33,126 nucleotides of DNA, from contig JBEDFR010000063.1 in assembly GCA_041175045.1 (NCBI GenBank), positions 1 through 33,126 of the forward strand, read 5' to 3'. The notes under the pieces were generated by a model. The model saw only the letters and a program-made list of their open reading frames with translations. It had not been told where the DNA came from and did not search any database. Every line of letters begins with the position of its first letter. Within the stretch, counting starts at the first letter, position 1. The stretch comes from UBA5078 sp041175045 (lineage in GTDB: Bacteria > Pseudomonadota > Gammaproteobacteria > Pseudomonadales > Pseudohongiellaceae). Shown piece by piece: positions 8,661 through 15,502 of the stretch. Position numbers and translations under genes: made by a program.

Positions 8661-10103
8661 ATGGCCACGATAGACAAGACAACGCCGCAAACCACGCAGA
8701 TTCTCAAGACGCTCGAGATGGGCTCTGGCGTGGACGTCCAGGGTCTGGCCAAGAGCCTGGCGGAGGCCGAGAGCGCAGCACGGATCAAGACGCTGACCGA
8801 ACGCAAGAGCATCGCGGAACGCTCCGTGTCGGGCTACGGGATCGTGGCGTCCTTTCTCGGCGAGCTCAAGAACAGCTTCGATGCCCTCAAAGATGCCAGC
8901 AAGCTCACCAGTCGTTCGGTGACGTCGGGCGATCCGACGCTGCTCGCTGCCACGGTCACAGGCTCGCCCACGCCCGGTCGCTACGCGATGACCGTGCAGC
9001 AGCTGGCAGGCAGCACGTCCCTGAGTTCCAGCGCAGCGGCGGCCAGTGATACCTCCCTCAACGGGGGCGCGGCGCTGAGTCTGGATTTCAGCTTCGCCGA
9101 TGGCAGCAGCGAGACGGTCAGCGTGGCGGCGCTGAGCGACACTCCCGCCGGTATCGTGGCCGCCATCAACGCCGCCGATATTGGCGTCGATGCGCTGCTG
9201 GTCAACAAGAGCGCCAGCGGCAACGACTGGTACATCGTGCTGCAGGGACAAACCGGCAGCGCCAATGATTTCAGCGTCACCAGCACGGTGGCAGGCAACC
9301 TTGGCTTCAGCGCGGCGGGTGCGCGCCTGTCAACGGCGCAGGATGCGATTCTGACGGTGAATGGCATGAGCGATGTACGGCGCAGCAGCAACCGCGTCAC
9401 TGATCTCGTGCCCGGCGTCACCCTGGACCTCAAGTCGGCGCAGGCCCAGAGCATCAGCGTCGTGGTGGAAAGCAGCAACGACCCGCTGCGGGAGGCACTG
9501 CAGCGCCTGGTTGACAGTTACAACGAACTTGGCACCGTGCTGACGGAGCTGACCAGACTGCCCGACGAAGACTCCGAGGACTACACAGGCTCGCTGCGCC
9601 GTGACATGCCCTTCGTCAATTCCCTGCGCGCGCAGCTGCGGGACATGTTGACGCAAACCTCGAGCACCCCGGACAACGGCATCACCGGCTTGCGCAATCT
9701 CGGCCTGTCGTTCAATCTTGACGGCACGGCGGTGCTGGATGCCGCGCAGCTTGAAACGGCGCTGGCAGCGGATGCCGATGCCGTGGTCGTGATGTTGTCG
9801 GCAGGCACGGACAACGTCAGCGACTATTCGACAGAGGCCAAGGGTCTGGCGCAGGATGTCAGCATCCTGCTCAAGACCATGCTGGAGCCCTCCGGGATCC
9901 TGCAGAAGCGCAAGGACTCCGGCAACACCCGGATCCAGCAGCACGAGAAGGACCTGGAAGCACTCGAAACCCGCATGGAGGCGGTCTATCAGCGTTATCT
10001 GAAACAGTTCGCGTCAATGGAGAGCCTGGTCGAACGCATGCAGGGTGTCGGCAACTACCTCAAAGGCCAGTTCACGGCGATGGAAAACATGTACAAGCAG
10101 TGA
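8661..10103 (+). CDS. fliD: Flagellar filament cap protein FliD (HAP2)
   Basis: FliD (480 aa) caps the growing filament and promotes flagellin folding. The N-terminal domain shows GSGVDVQGLAKSLAEAESA (residues 22-40), matching the FliD_N pattern of an SGLD-type turn plus a helix. The middle carries ILTVNGMSDVRRSSNRVTDL then VPGVTLDLKSA near residue 230, the start of the FliD C-terminal domain. The end, YLKQFASMESLVERMQGVGN followed by YLKGQFTAMENMYKQ, is the usual terminal helix. It directly follows flgL (54 bp) instead of lying beside a flagellin gene, which is the more common arrangement. The stop codon overlaps a possible GTG start of the next small gene. Confidence 0.95.
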   Translation: MATIDKTTPQTTQILKTLEMGSGVDVQGLAKSLAEAESAARIKTLTERKSIAERSVSGYGIVASFLGELKNSFDALKDASKLTSRSVTSGDPTLLAATVTGSPTPGRYAMTVQQLAGSTSLSSSAAAASDTSLNGGAALSLDFSFADGSSETVSVAALSDTPAGIVAAINAADIGVDALLVNKSASGNDWYIVLQGQTGSANDFSVTSTVAGNLGFSAAGARLSTAQDAILTVNGMSDVRRSSNRVTDLVPGVTLDLKSAQAQSISVVVESSNDPLREALQRLVDSYNELGTVLTELTRLPDEDSEDYTGSLRRDMPFVNSLRAQLRDMLTQTSSTPDNGITGLRNLGLSFNLDGTAVLDAAQLETALAADADAVVVMLSAGTDNVSDYSTEAKGLAQDVSILLKTMLEPSGILQKRKDSGNTRIQQHEKDLEALETRMEAVYQRYLKQFASMESLVERMQGVGNYLKGQFTAMENMYKQ

Positions 10104-10129
10104 GTTCCCCTCATCACAAGCAGAGGCCC

Positions 10130-10345
10130 ATGACAGAGCACAACGATAAATCCTCCTGCGCGGTGTGCAGGCAAGTCCGGCTCTATCTTCTGATTGCCGG
10201 GCCCTTGCTGTTCGCCATCTGGTCCAACCCCAACGCGGGTTTCCTCCAGGACATCGACCTCATTCGCCTCACCTCGCACGTGTTTGGCGGCGGGTGTGTG
10301 CTGATGATTCTCTGGAAGGCCTATGTGGAATACTGGCGGAAGTAG
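10130..10345 (+). CDS. Small two-helix membrane protein of unknown function
   Basis: This 71-aa protein is not one I recognise. The ATG at 10130 has an AGAGG ribosome binding site; a GTG at 10100 overlapping the fliD stop would add ten residues. The N-terminus is polar and contains a CxxC pair (SCAVC) just before a first hydrophobic segment (LYLLIAGPLLFAIW). A second hydrophobic segment (HVFGGGCVLMILWKAYVEYW) is near the C-terminus, so a hairpin in the inner membrane with both ends in the cytoplasm is plausible. It sits 26 bp after fliD on the same strand and may be the last gene of the flagellar transcript. The gene is short, so some doubt remains. Confidence 0.6.
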   Translation: MTEHNDKSSCAVCRQVRLYLLIAGPLLFAIWSNPNAGFLQDIDLIRLTSHVFGGGCVLMILWKAYVEYWRK

Positions 10346-10351
10346 GGAGGC

Positions 10352-10903
10352 TCAGTCGGGATCGGAGACCAGCATGAAGGCATGCAGCGCTTCAGGCGAC
10401 TCGCGACAGGCGATTTGCCCTTGAAACGTGTACACCATGCAGTGGGTGCCAGTGCCAAGAGCGCCGTTGTCCGAGGTCCAGAAATTTTCGACCGGCAGCT
10501 GCGGGAAGACACGCGTGTTGACAGCCGGATTTCGGCACGCAGCTTCTGTGATCGACCGGTGGTCCTCGTTGCTTGGCAAGCGCCAGCGGATATTTGAATT
10601 CTGCGAGAATTCATCGATGAATTGCTGCGTCTCACTCCAGGAGAGCAACAGGGGTTCTCCGCTGCACTGCCCATTGCTGAAGCGCATGCCGGCAGCACAA
10701 CGATACCAGAGTAACCCCGTATCAGTGTGCAAGGCGCTTCCCTCCTCGCGCACACTGAAACGGCCGAAGTCATCGGCCTCGAAGTAATCTGGGCAACTGG
10801 GTTCCAGTTTGTACTCACCGCACGCGACGAGCATCACCGCGCAAGCACCGAGGGCTAAAGGCCCGCCCCTCAAGTGCCGATAGAATCTTGCCAAGGAATT
10901 CAT
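10352..10903 (-). CDS. DUF1566-type (Lcl C-terminal domain) lipoprotein
   Basis: This 183-aa protein has an N-terminal signal ending in the lipobox MLVAC, with the acylated Cys at about residue 28. The body carries the DUF1566/Lcl pattern: DTGLLWYRCAAG, then a Trp-containing helix, then WRLPSNEDHRSI, and a terminal FWTSDN segment. Cysteines are frequent, suggesting disulfides in the periplasm. Family function is poorly known; members are usually envelope lipoproteins. It is convergent with the small fliD-adjacent gene (6 bp apart) and divergent from motA. No clear ribosome binding site precedes the ATG, so the start is uncertain. A FliA-like promoter for motA overlaps its signal-peptide codons. 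Confidence 0.7.
   Translation of the reverse strand: MNSLARFYRHLRGGPLALGACAVMLVACGEYKLEPSCPDYFEADDFGRFSVREEGSALHTDTGLLWYRCAAGMRFSNGQCSGEPLLLSWSETQQFIDEFSQNSNIRWRLPSNEDHRSITEAACRNPAVNTRVFPQLPVENFWTSDNGALGTGTHCMVYTFQGQIACRESPEALHAFMLVSDPD
10856..10883 (+). promoter_or_regulatory. FliA (sigma-28)-like promoter for motA-motB1-motB2
   Basis: TAAAG at 10856-10860 and GCCGATAG at 10876-10883 are separated by 15 bases. The enteric sigma-28 consensus is TAAAGTTT-N11-GCCGATAA, so both core elements match well, with a spacer one base longer. The predicted transcript would start near 10890 and run about 175 nt to the motA ATG. Motor genes are classic late, FliA-dependent genes. An element with the same spacing occurs at 15092-15119. 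Confidence 0.65.
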
Positions 10904-11064
10904 TGTTGTATACTAATTGCTCATAAGCGCTTCGTTTGGTCGCCAAGATATAGCACGAAAAGCGGCGCAGCAAAATTTAAAACGGATAGCCTTTCCAATT
11001 GGTTTTTGCTCAGGCCAATCGACTTTACCGAAGAAAACTTCATGTTCGCGAGGAGTAAGAATTC

Positions 11065-11826
11065 ATGGACATAGCGACTATTGTTGGGTTGATCAGCGCA
11101 TTGGGATTGATCTACGTCTCCCTGGGGGACGGAGTCTCCTCGTTCATCGATATGCCCTCCGTTTACATCGTTCTGGGCGGCTCCATTGCCGTTGTGCTTT
11201 TCCGCAGCTCTTTGAGTGAGTTTCTTGGCGCCATCGGCGTCATGGGCAAGACTTTCAAGAACAAGCTCGACAAACCAGAGGATTTGATCGAGAAGCTGGT
11301 CGAGCTTGCAGACATTGCCAGGAAGGACGGCATGATTGCCCTGGAAGGCCAGGAGATAAGCAATCCCTTTCTCGCCAAAGGGATCGGCATGCTCGTCGAC
11401 GGATCCGATCCTGATCTGATCAAGAAGTCGCTCAACAAGGACATTCAGGCCATGCGCAGCCGACACAAAAGCGGCGCAGACATTTTCTCGTCCTGGGGTG
11501 AAGTGGCGCCGGCGATGGGAATGATCGGTACGCTGGTCGGACTCGTGCTGATGCTGGGCAACATGTCAGACCCGAAGTCGATCGGACCGGCGATGGCGGT
11601 GGCGCTGCTGACAACTCTCTACGGGGCGATTCTCGCCAACGTGATCTGTCTTCCAATGTCGCAGAAATTGCGCAACCAGTCGGATTTCGAAGCGCAGAAT
11701 TGTGAGCTCATCATTGAAGGGGTGCTCTTCATTCAGAGCGGAGGAAATCCGCGAATTCTGGCTGATCTGCTGTCGTCATTCCTGGCGCCAAAAGTGCGTG
11801 CCAAGCTGAAGTCGGCCAGCGCGTGA
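11065..11826 (+). CDS. motA: Flagellar stator protein MotA/PomA
   Basis: MotA/PomA (253 aa) is the ion-channel subunit of the stator. Four membrane segments are visible: residues about 4-22, 30-48, 150-168 and 178-200. The cytoplasmic loop has the conserved charged stretch IARKDGMIALEGQEI, and the third helix contains the essential proline in GEVAPAMGMIGTLVGLVLML. The length equals, as far as I recall, that of sodium-type PomA, and the partner genes are PomB-like, so a sodium-driven motor is likely but inferred. An AGGAG site lies 9 bases before the ATG. It is followed after 29 bp by the first motB gene. Confidence 0.94.
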   Translation: MDIATIVGLISALGLIYVSLGDGVSSFIDMPSVYIVLGGSIAVVLFRSSLSEFLGAIGVMGKTFKNKLDKPEDLIEKLVELADIARKDGMIALEGQEISNPFLAKGIGMLVDGSDPDLIKKSLNKDIQAMRSRHKSGADIFSSWGEVAPAMGMIGTLVGLVLMLGNMSDPKSIGPAMAVALLTTLYGAILANVICLPMSQKLRNQSDFEAQNCELIIEGVLFIQSGGNPRILADLLSSFLAPKVRAKLKSASA

Positions 11827-11855
11827 TCTTGCGCCTGACACTCTGGGGATGATGA

Positions 11856-13079
11856 ATGGCCGAAACAGCGGATTCCAACCAAGCGGACAGCGCTCAGACC
11901 CTGGATCCCGTCGTCCTGGAGGAAGAAGATTCCGAGGAGCTCGAGTCGACGCCCTCCCAAGGAGCAAGCGAGGAAGACGCTGAGGAGGAAGGATGTCCCG
12001 CCTGCAAGAGCGGGGCTCCGGCGTGGATGGCCACCTTCGCTGACATGGCCACCTTGTTGATGGCCTTTTTCGTGCTTCTGTTGTCTTTCTCTGACACTGA
12101 GGTGCCGAAATTCGAACAGATCAACGGCTCCGTCAAAGCCGCTTTCGGCATCCGCAAAGTGATTCCCACCATATCCATTCCCGCAGCGCGCAGCCTGGTC
12201 GTCGAAACCTTTACACCGGCAATCGCGCAGCGAACCGTGCTGGACCAGCAGGCGCAACGCAGCGACGACATTACGTCCCCGAATCTCGAGGTGCGTGACG
12301 GCCCTGCGGCCGAAGATTTTGAGCTGCAGCAGGAGTTCCGCCGCGTCGAGAGTGCGCTGGCCGAGGCCATTGCTGCAGGAGAGGCTGCCGTTCGCGTAGA
12401 GGACGGCGAGATTGTCGTGGAGGTGTCAGCCCGCGCGGCTTCCAGTGGCGCGAACGCAAACCCGGCCGATGCCAGCGATGGCGTGGTGAGTGAAACACTT
12501 GTCGACTTGGCGACCGAAATCGTCGAGGCGCAATCGACCGTGACCCGCGAGCTGCAAGTCTACTTCAGCGGGGCACCCGGGGTCGCCAGCACCCCGTCAG
12601 AGTCAGCAAGCGATGGCGCTGACGCAAACCCGAGTCAACGATTGGAGCAGGTGCGAGCAGACTTGAATACTCAGATCGCGCAGGGGCTGGTCGAAGTCGA
12701 AATGGTGGATCGCGGAATTCTGATCCGCTTGAACAGCCAGGATTCCTTTGTGTCGGGAAGCGCTGAGCTGCAAGCTGGATTTCTTGCTGTTCTGCGAGAA
12801 ATCGGAGCGACCCTGGCACAAAATGACGGCACGGTGCTGGTGGAAGGGCACACGGACAGCGTGCCGGTGGTGTTCAGTGATCGTTTCAATTCGAACTGGG
12901 ATTTGTCCGCTTTGCGGGCGGCGTCGGTGGCCGACTATTTGAGCCAGGAGTCACAGATTGACTCGCGAAGATTGCGGGTCGTGGGTCTGGCCGACACTGT
13001 CCCCCTCGAATCGAATGCCTCGGCCAGTGGACGGGCGAGAAATCGTCGAATTGAAATCATCATGGTCAACGGCGGATAG
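11856..13079 (+). CDS. motB: Stator protein MotB/PomB, copy 1
   Basis: This is the peptidoglycan-anchoring stator subunit (407 aa). A 50-residue acidic cytoplasmic N-terminus ends in CPAC, then the single membrane helix GAPAWMATFADMATLLMAFF (residues 53-72). The ion-binding aspartate is D63. VPKFEQINGSVKAAFGIR follows, as in PomB. After a long variable linker (about 110-280), the OmpA-like peptidoglycan-binding domain occupies about 285-405, with EGHTDSVPV, SNWDLSALRA and GRARNRRIEII. All key features are intact, so it should be functional. It is separated from the second copy by only 3 bp, and both follow motA. Confidence 0.93.
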   Translation: MAETADSNQADSAQTLDPVVLEEEDSEELESTPSQGASEEDAEEEGCPACKSGAPAWMATFADMATLLMAFFVLLLSFSDTEVPKFEQINGSVKAAFGIRKVIPTISIPAARSLVVETFTPAIAQRTVLDQQAQRSDDITSPNLEVRDGPAAEDFELQQEFRRVESALAEAIAAGEAAVRVEDGEIVVEVSARAASSGANANPADASDGVVSETLVDLATEIVEAQSTVTRELQVYFSGAPGVASTPSESASDGADANPSQRLEQVRADLNTQIAQGLVEVEMVDRGILIRLNSQDSFVSGSAELQAGFLAVLREIGATLAQNDGTVLVEGHTDSVPVVFSDRFNSNWDLSALRAASVADYLSQESQIDSRRLRVVGLADTVPLESNASASGRARNRRIEIIMVNGG

Positions 13080-13082
13080 CGT

Positions 13083-14264
13083 ATGGCCGAGCAGGAAGAA
13101 GTCAAAGACGCACCCCTCGAGAGCCAGAGAGGCGCTGCAGAGGAGCCCGAGGCCCCGGATTGTCCGCCCTGTGCAGGGGGCGCTCCCGCCTGGATGGCCA
13201 CCTTTGCCGACATGGCCACTCTGCTGATGGCCTTCTTCGTGCTCATTCTGTCATTTGCACACGTCAACGTGCCGAAGTTCAAGAACGTCAGCGGCTCCAT
13301 GCAGATGGCGTTTGGTGTGCAGACGCTGATCCCGGTGATCGAGCCGCCCTCGGCAACCAATCTGATTGCCACCCAGTACATGACAGCACAGGTCGAGCCG
13401 ACTCCCGTGAACACGGTCGAAGAGCAGCGAACGGACGAACCCCCACCTGAAGATCCTGAACTGAACGTCGACGTCGGCGCCGGTGAGTCGAGCACCAATG
13501 ACACCGTCGAAATGCTGCAGACGGCATTGGCAGACCAGATAGCGATGGGCCAGGTCAGCGTCTCGGTCGACAATGCGCAGGTGAAAGTGGAAGTGCTCGA
13601 CCCCGAACTGACCGGTCAGTCCAGTGCCGATACGCCGGCCACACGGCCCGGACAGCTGGATGCAAGTCTGCTGGAAGTCTTCGCGACCGTTGCCGATGTC
13701 GCGGAGCAGACCGCGACCTCCATCGAGATCTATGCCCCTCTGGAGCAGCCCGTGGCGCAGCCCTCCAGCGGAACGTCGACAGCGCCGGCTGCCGCAGCAA
13801 CATCCTCCTCGTCAACAACCCAGGATCAGTACGAAATGATACGGGCGAATCTGTCCACCGAGATTCGCAGCGGGCTGGCGCAAGTCACCCGCGAAGGTGA
13901 CGACATCATCATCCGGCTGGCGGAACAGGGCAGCTTCGACAGCGGCTTCGCCGATCTCAAACCCGAATTCACCCAATTGCTCAACCGTGTCGGCAGCTCC
14001 CTGCCCGGCTCCAGCAGCATGATTGCAATCGAAGGTCACACAGACAATCAACCCATGGGCCCGGGGTCGCGCTTTCGCTCCAACTGGGATCTGTCTTCGG
14101 CTCGCGCGGCCGCTGTCGCGGATTATTTGCTCAATGGCGAGTATGTGAGTGCGGGACAAGTATCCGTGTCGGGACTGGCAGACACGGAGCCGGTCTCGGA
14201 CAACAGCACGGCTTCCGGCAGGGCGCAGAATCGCCGCATCGAAATCATCGTCACGGGGAGCTGA
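13083..14264 (+). CDS. Stator protein MotB/PomB, copy 2 (tandem paralogue)
   Basis: This second stator B subunit (393 aa) has the same layout as copy 1. An acidic N-terminus ends in CPPC, the membrane helix GAPAWMATFADMATLLMAFF is identical to copy 1 over that stretch, and the channel aspartate is D43. VPKFKNVSGSMQMAFGVQ follows, then an Ala/Ser/Thr/Pro-rich linker. The OmpA-like domain at about 270-391 carries EGHTDNQPMGPGSRFRSNWD, LSSARAAAVADYLL and NRRIEIIV. Linker and N-terminus have diverged strongly from copy 1, while helix and OmpA domain are conserved, so both appear maintained by selection. It may form a second stator type or a mixed B dimer with the single MotA. Confidence 0.92.
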   Translation: MAEQEEVKDAPLESQRGAAEEPEAPDCPPCAGGAPAWMATFADMATLLMAFFVLILSFAHVNVPKFKNVSGSMQMAFGVQTLIPVIEPPSATNLIATQYMTAQVEPTPVNTVEEQRTDEPPPEDPELNVDVGAGESSTNDTVEMLQTALADQIAMGQVSVSVDNAQVKVEVLDPELTGQSSADTPATRPGQLDASLLEVFATVADVAEQTATSIEIYAPLEQPVAQPSSGTSTAPAAAATSSSSTTQDQYEMIRANLSTEIRSGLAQVTREGDDIIIRLAEQGSFDSGFADLKPEFTQLLNRVGSSLPGSSSMIAIEGHTDNQPMGPGSRFRSNWDLSSARAAAVADYLLNGEYVSAGQVSVSGLADTEPVSDNSTASGRAQNRRIEIIVTGS

Positions 14265-14273
14265 CAGCGGGTG

Positions 14274-14999
14274 TCAGTCGGCACATTCGGCGTAACTGGT
14301 CTCCAGACACCGCGCGATCTGTGCCGCCGCAAGTTCCAGCTGCGCAGTGCTGAGCATCAAGGCGGAAATCGAGTAAATGTCCTGTGCTCCCGGCAGGCCG
14401 TTGCGTTCAGCGAGTTGACTCCAGATATAGGCGCGATACGGATCCCCATCGCTTGCCCCTTCCCCTGCCTGCAACATGAAGGCATACATGAACTGGGCTT
14501 CGGCGTAGCCGTTGCGCGCCGCGAGCGCATACCAGCGTCGCGCCTCTGCGAAGTCCTGTTGCAGGCCCTCACCGGCGTGATAGACCCGACCGATCATGTA
14601 TTGCGATGCCGCAAGATTCTGGTCGGCGGCCTGGCGAAACCAGCGCAGCGCCTCACGCTGATTCTGCGATACTCCGTAGCCGTGGTAGTAGAGCAGGCCG
14701 ATATTGTGCTGCGCCTCAGCCAGACCCGAGTCTGCCGCCAGTCGGTACCAGCGCATGGCTTCGGTATAGTTCTGGACGACGCCCAGCCCCTCTTCATGCA
14801 TGTGACCGATGTTGTTCTGTGCCGACGCCGCGCCACTCTGTGCCAATGGCATCCACGCCCGCAGGGCCGTGGCATAGTGCCCACGCTCTTTCGCCGCAAG
14901 CCCGGCTGCAAAGTTTTCCTCTTGGGCAACCGCCCCGGAAGTCGTGGCGAAAAGAGCGCTGCTGATGACAATCGCCAGTGTCCGTGTGATCTGTGACAT
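14274..14999 (-). CDS. Secreted Sel1-repeat protein
   Basis: This 241-aa protein has a Sec signal peptide (MSQITRTLAIVISSALFATT then SGAVA, cleavage before QEEN). The rest is built of about five Sel1/TPR-like repeats of 36 residues, recognisable by AEAQHNIGLLYYHGYGV, EALRWFRQAAD and the equivalent AxxxxGxxYxxGxG pattern. The C-terminus has two cysteines (RCLETSYAEC). I start at 14999 because GGGGAGG lies 7-8 bases upstream; the ATG at 15014 overlaps that site. Sel1 proteins mediate protein-protein contacts. MotX, the periplasmic Vibrio stator partner, also contains Sel1-like repeats, but its signature sequence is not evident here. It converges on motB copy 2 with 9 bp between. Confidence 0.85.
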   Translation of the reverse strand: MSQITRTLAIVISSALFATTSGAVAQEENFAAGLAAKERGHYATALRAWMPLAQSGAASAQNNIGHMHEEGLGVVQNYTEAMRWYRLAADSGLAEAQHNIGLLYYHGYGVSQNQREALRWFRQAADQNLAASQYMIGRVYHAGEGLQQDFAEARRWYALAARNGYAEAQFMYAFMLQAGEGASDGDPYRAYIWSQLAERNGLPGAQDIYSISALMLSTAQLELAAAQIARCLETSYAECAD

Positions 15000-15091
15000 C
15001 AGGAACCTCCCCATATGTTGGCAGTGCCTGGCAAGGGTACTACAGGGGCGCGAGGGAGCACAAAATCAATCTGCAGAGCGGGGCCCGGCAC

Positions 15092-15119
15092 TAAAGCTGC
15101 GCAGGCTTACAGTCGATAG
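15092..15119 (+). promoter_or_regulatory. FliA (sigma-28)-like promoter for the unknown gene pair
   Basis: TAAAG at 15092-15096 and GTCGATAG at 15112-15119 are separated by 15 bases, exactly the spacing of the element upstream of motA. It differs from that element in one base of the downstream box. The predicted transcript start is near 15126, about 60 nt before the ATG at 15185. It lies in the intergenic space between the divergent Sel1 gene and the unknown pair and points at the pair. Confidence 0.6.
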
Positions 15120-15184
15120 ACTCTGCAAGGGAGGGGCGACGGCGCTGGCTGTGCCCCGACGCGAATCCGGGAGAGCGCTGCAGC

Positions 15185-15499
15185 ATGAGCAAACAACAAG
15201 AGGTGTTCAATCGCAAAGGCAAATTCAAGGCCACCTCCGGCAGCAAAGCCGCAAGTGACAGCGCCGAACGGCTTGAGCCCTACATCGGCGAAGCGCTGGA
15301 AGAGCTTGGCCCGGTCACCATCGCTCTGCAGCCGCCTGCACAGGACATGCCCGATGAAACCAGCCTGTTCATGCTGAACCAGCTGCGGGTGCGAACGCTG
15401 AAACCGGATCTGGCATTCATCAACACCATCAACCAGCGGATTGCCGCCCTCGAGAGCGGGGTGCAGGCGCTGGAGGCACGACTCGACAACAAGGACTAA
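15185..15499 (+). CDS. Hypothetical 104-aa soluble protein, first gene of a putative FliA-dependent pair
   Basis: I do not recognise this protein. It has no signal peptide or membrane segment. The N-terminal 25 residues are basic and Lys/Ser-rich (KGKFKATSGSKAASDS). A middle segment reads LEPYIGEALEELGPVTIALQ, followed by a Pro/Asp-rich turn and a predicted helix with NQLRVRTLKPDLAFINTINQ. The end (RIAALESGVQALEARLD) looks like a short coiled coil. The ATG follows CGGGAGAGCG. It is 3 bp from the membrane coiled-coil gene, so the two are almost certainly co-transcribed and possibly interact. A sigma-28-like promoter upstream suggests a role in motility (inference). Confidence 0.75.
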   Translation: MSKQQEVFNRKGKFKATSGSKAASDSAERLEPYIGEALEELGPVTIALQPPAQDMPDETSLFMLNQLRVRTLKPDLAFINTINQRIAALESGVQALEARLDNKD

Positions 15500-15502
15500 G
15501 CC

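Noticed and set aside
7596..9251. A 551-codon open frame antisense to flgL and fliD
   Set aside because: It spans two well-identified genes on the opposite strand and shows no recognisable domain.
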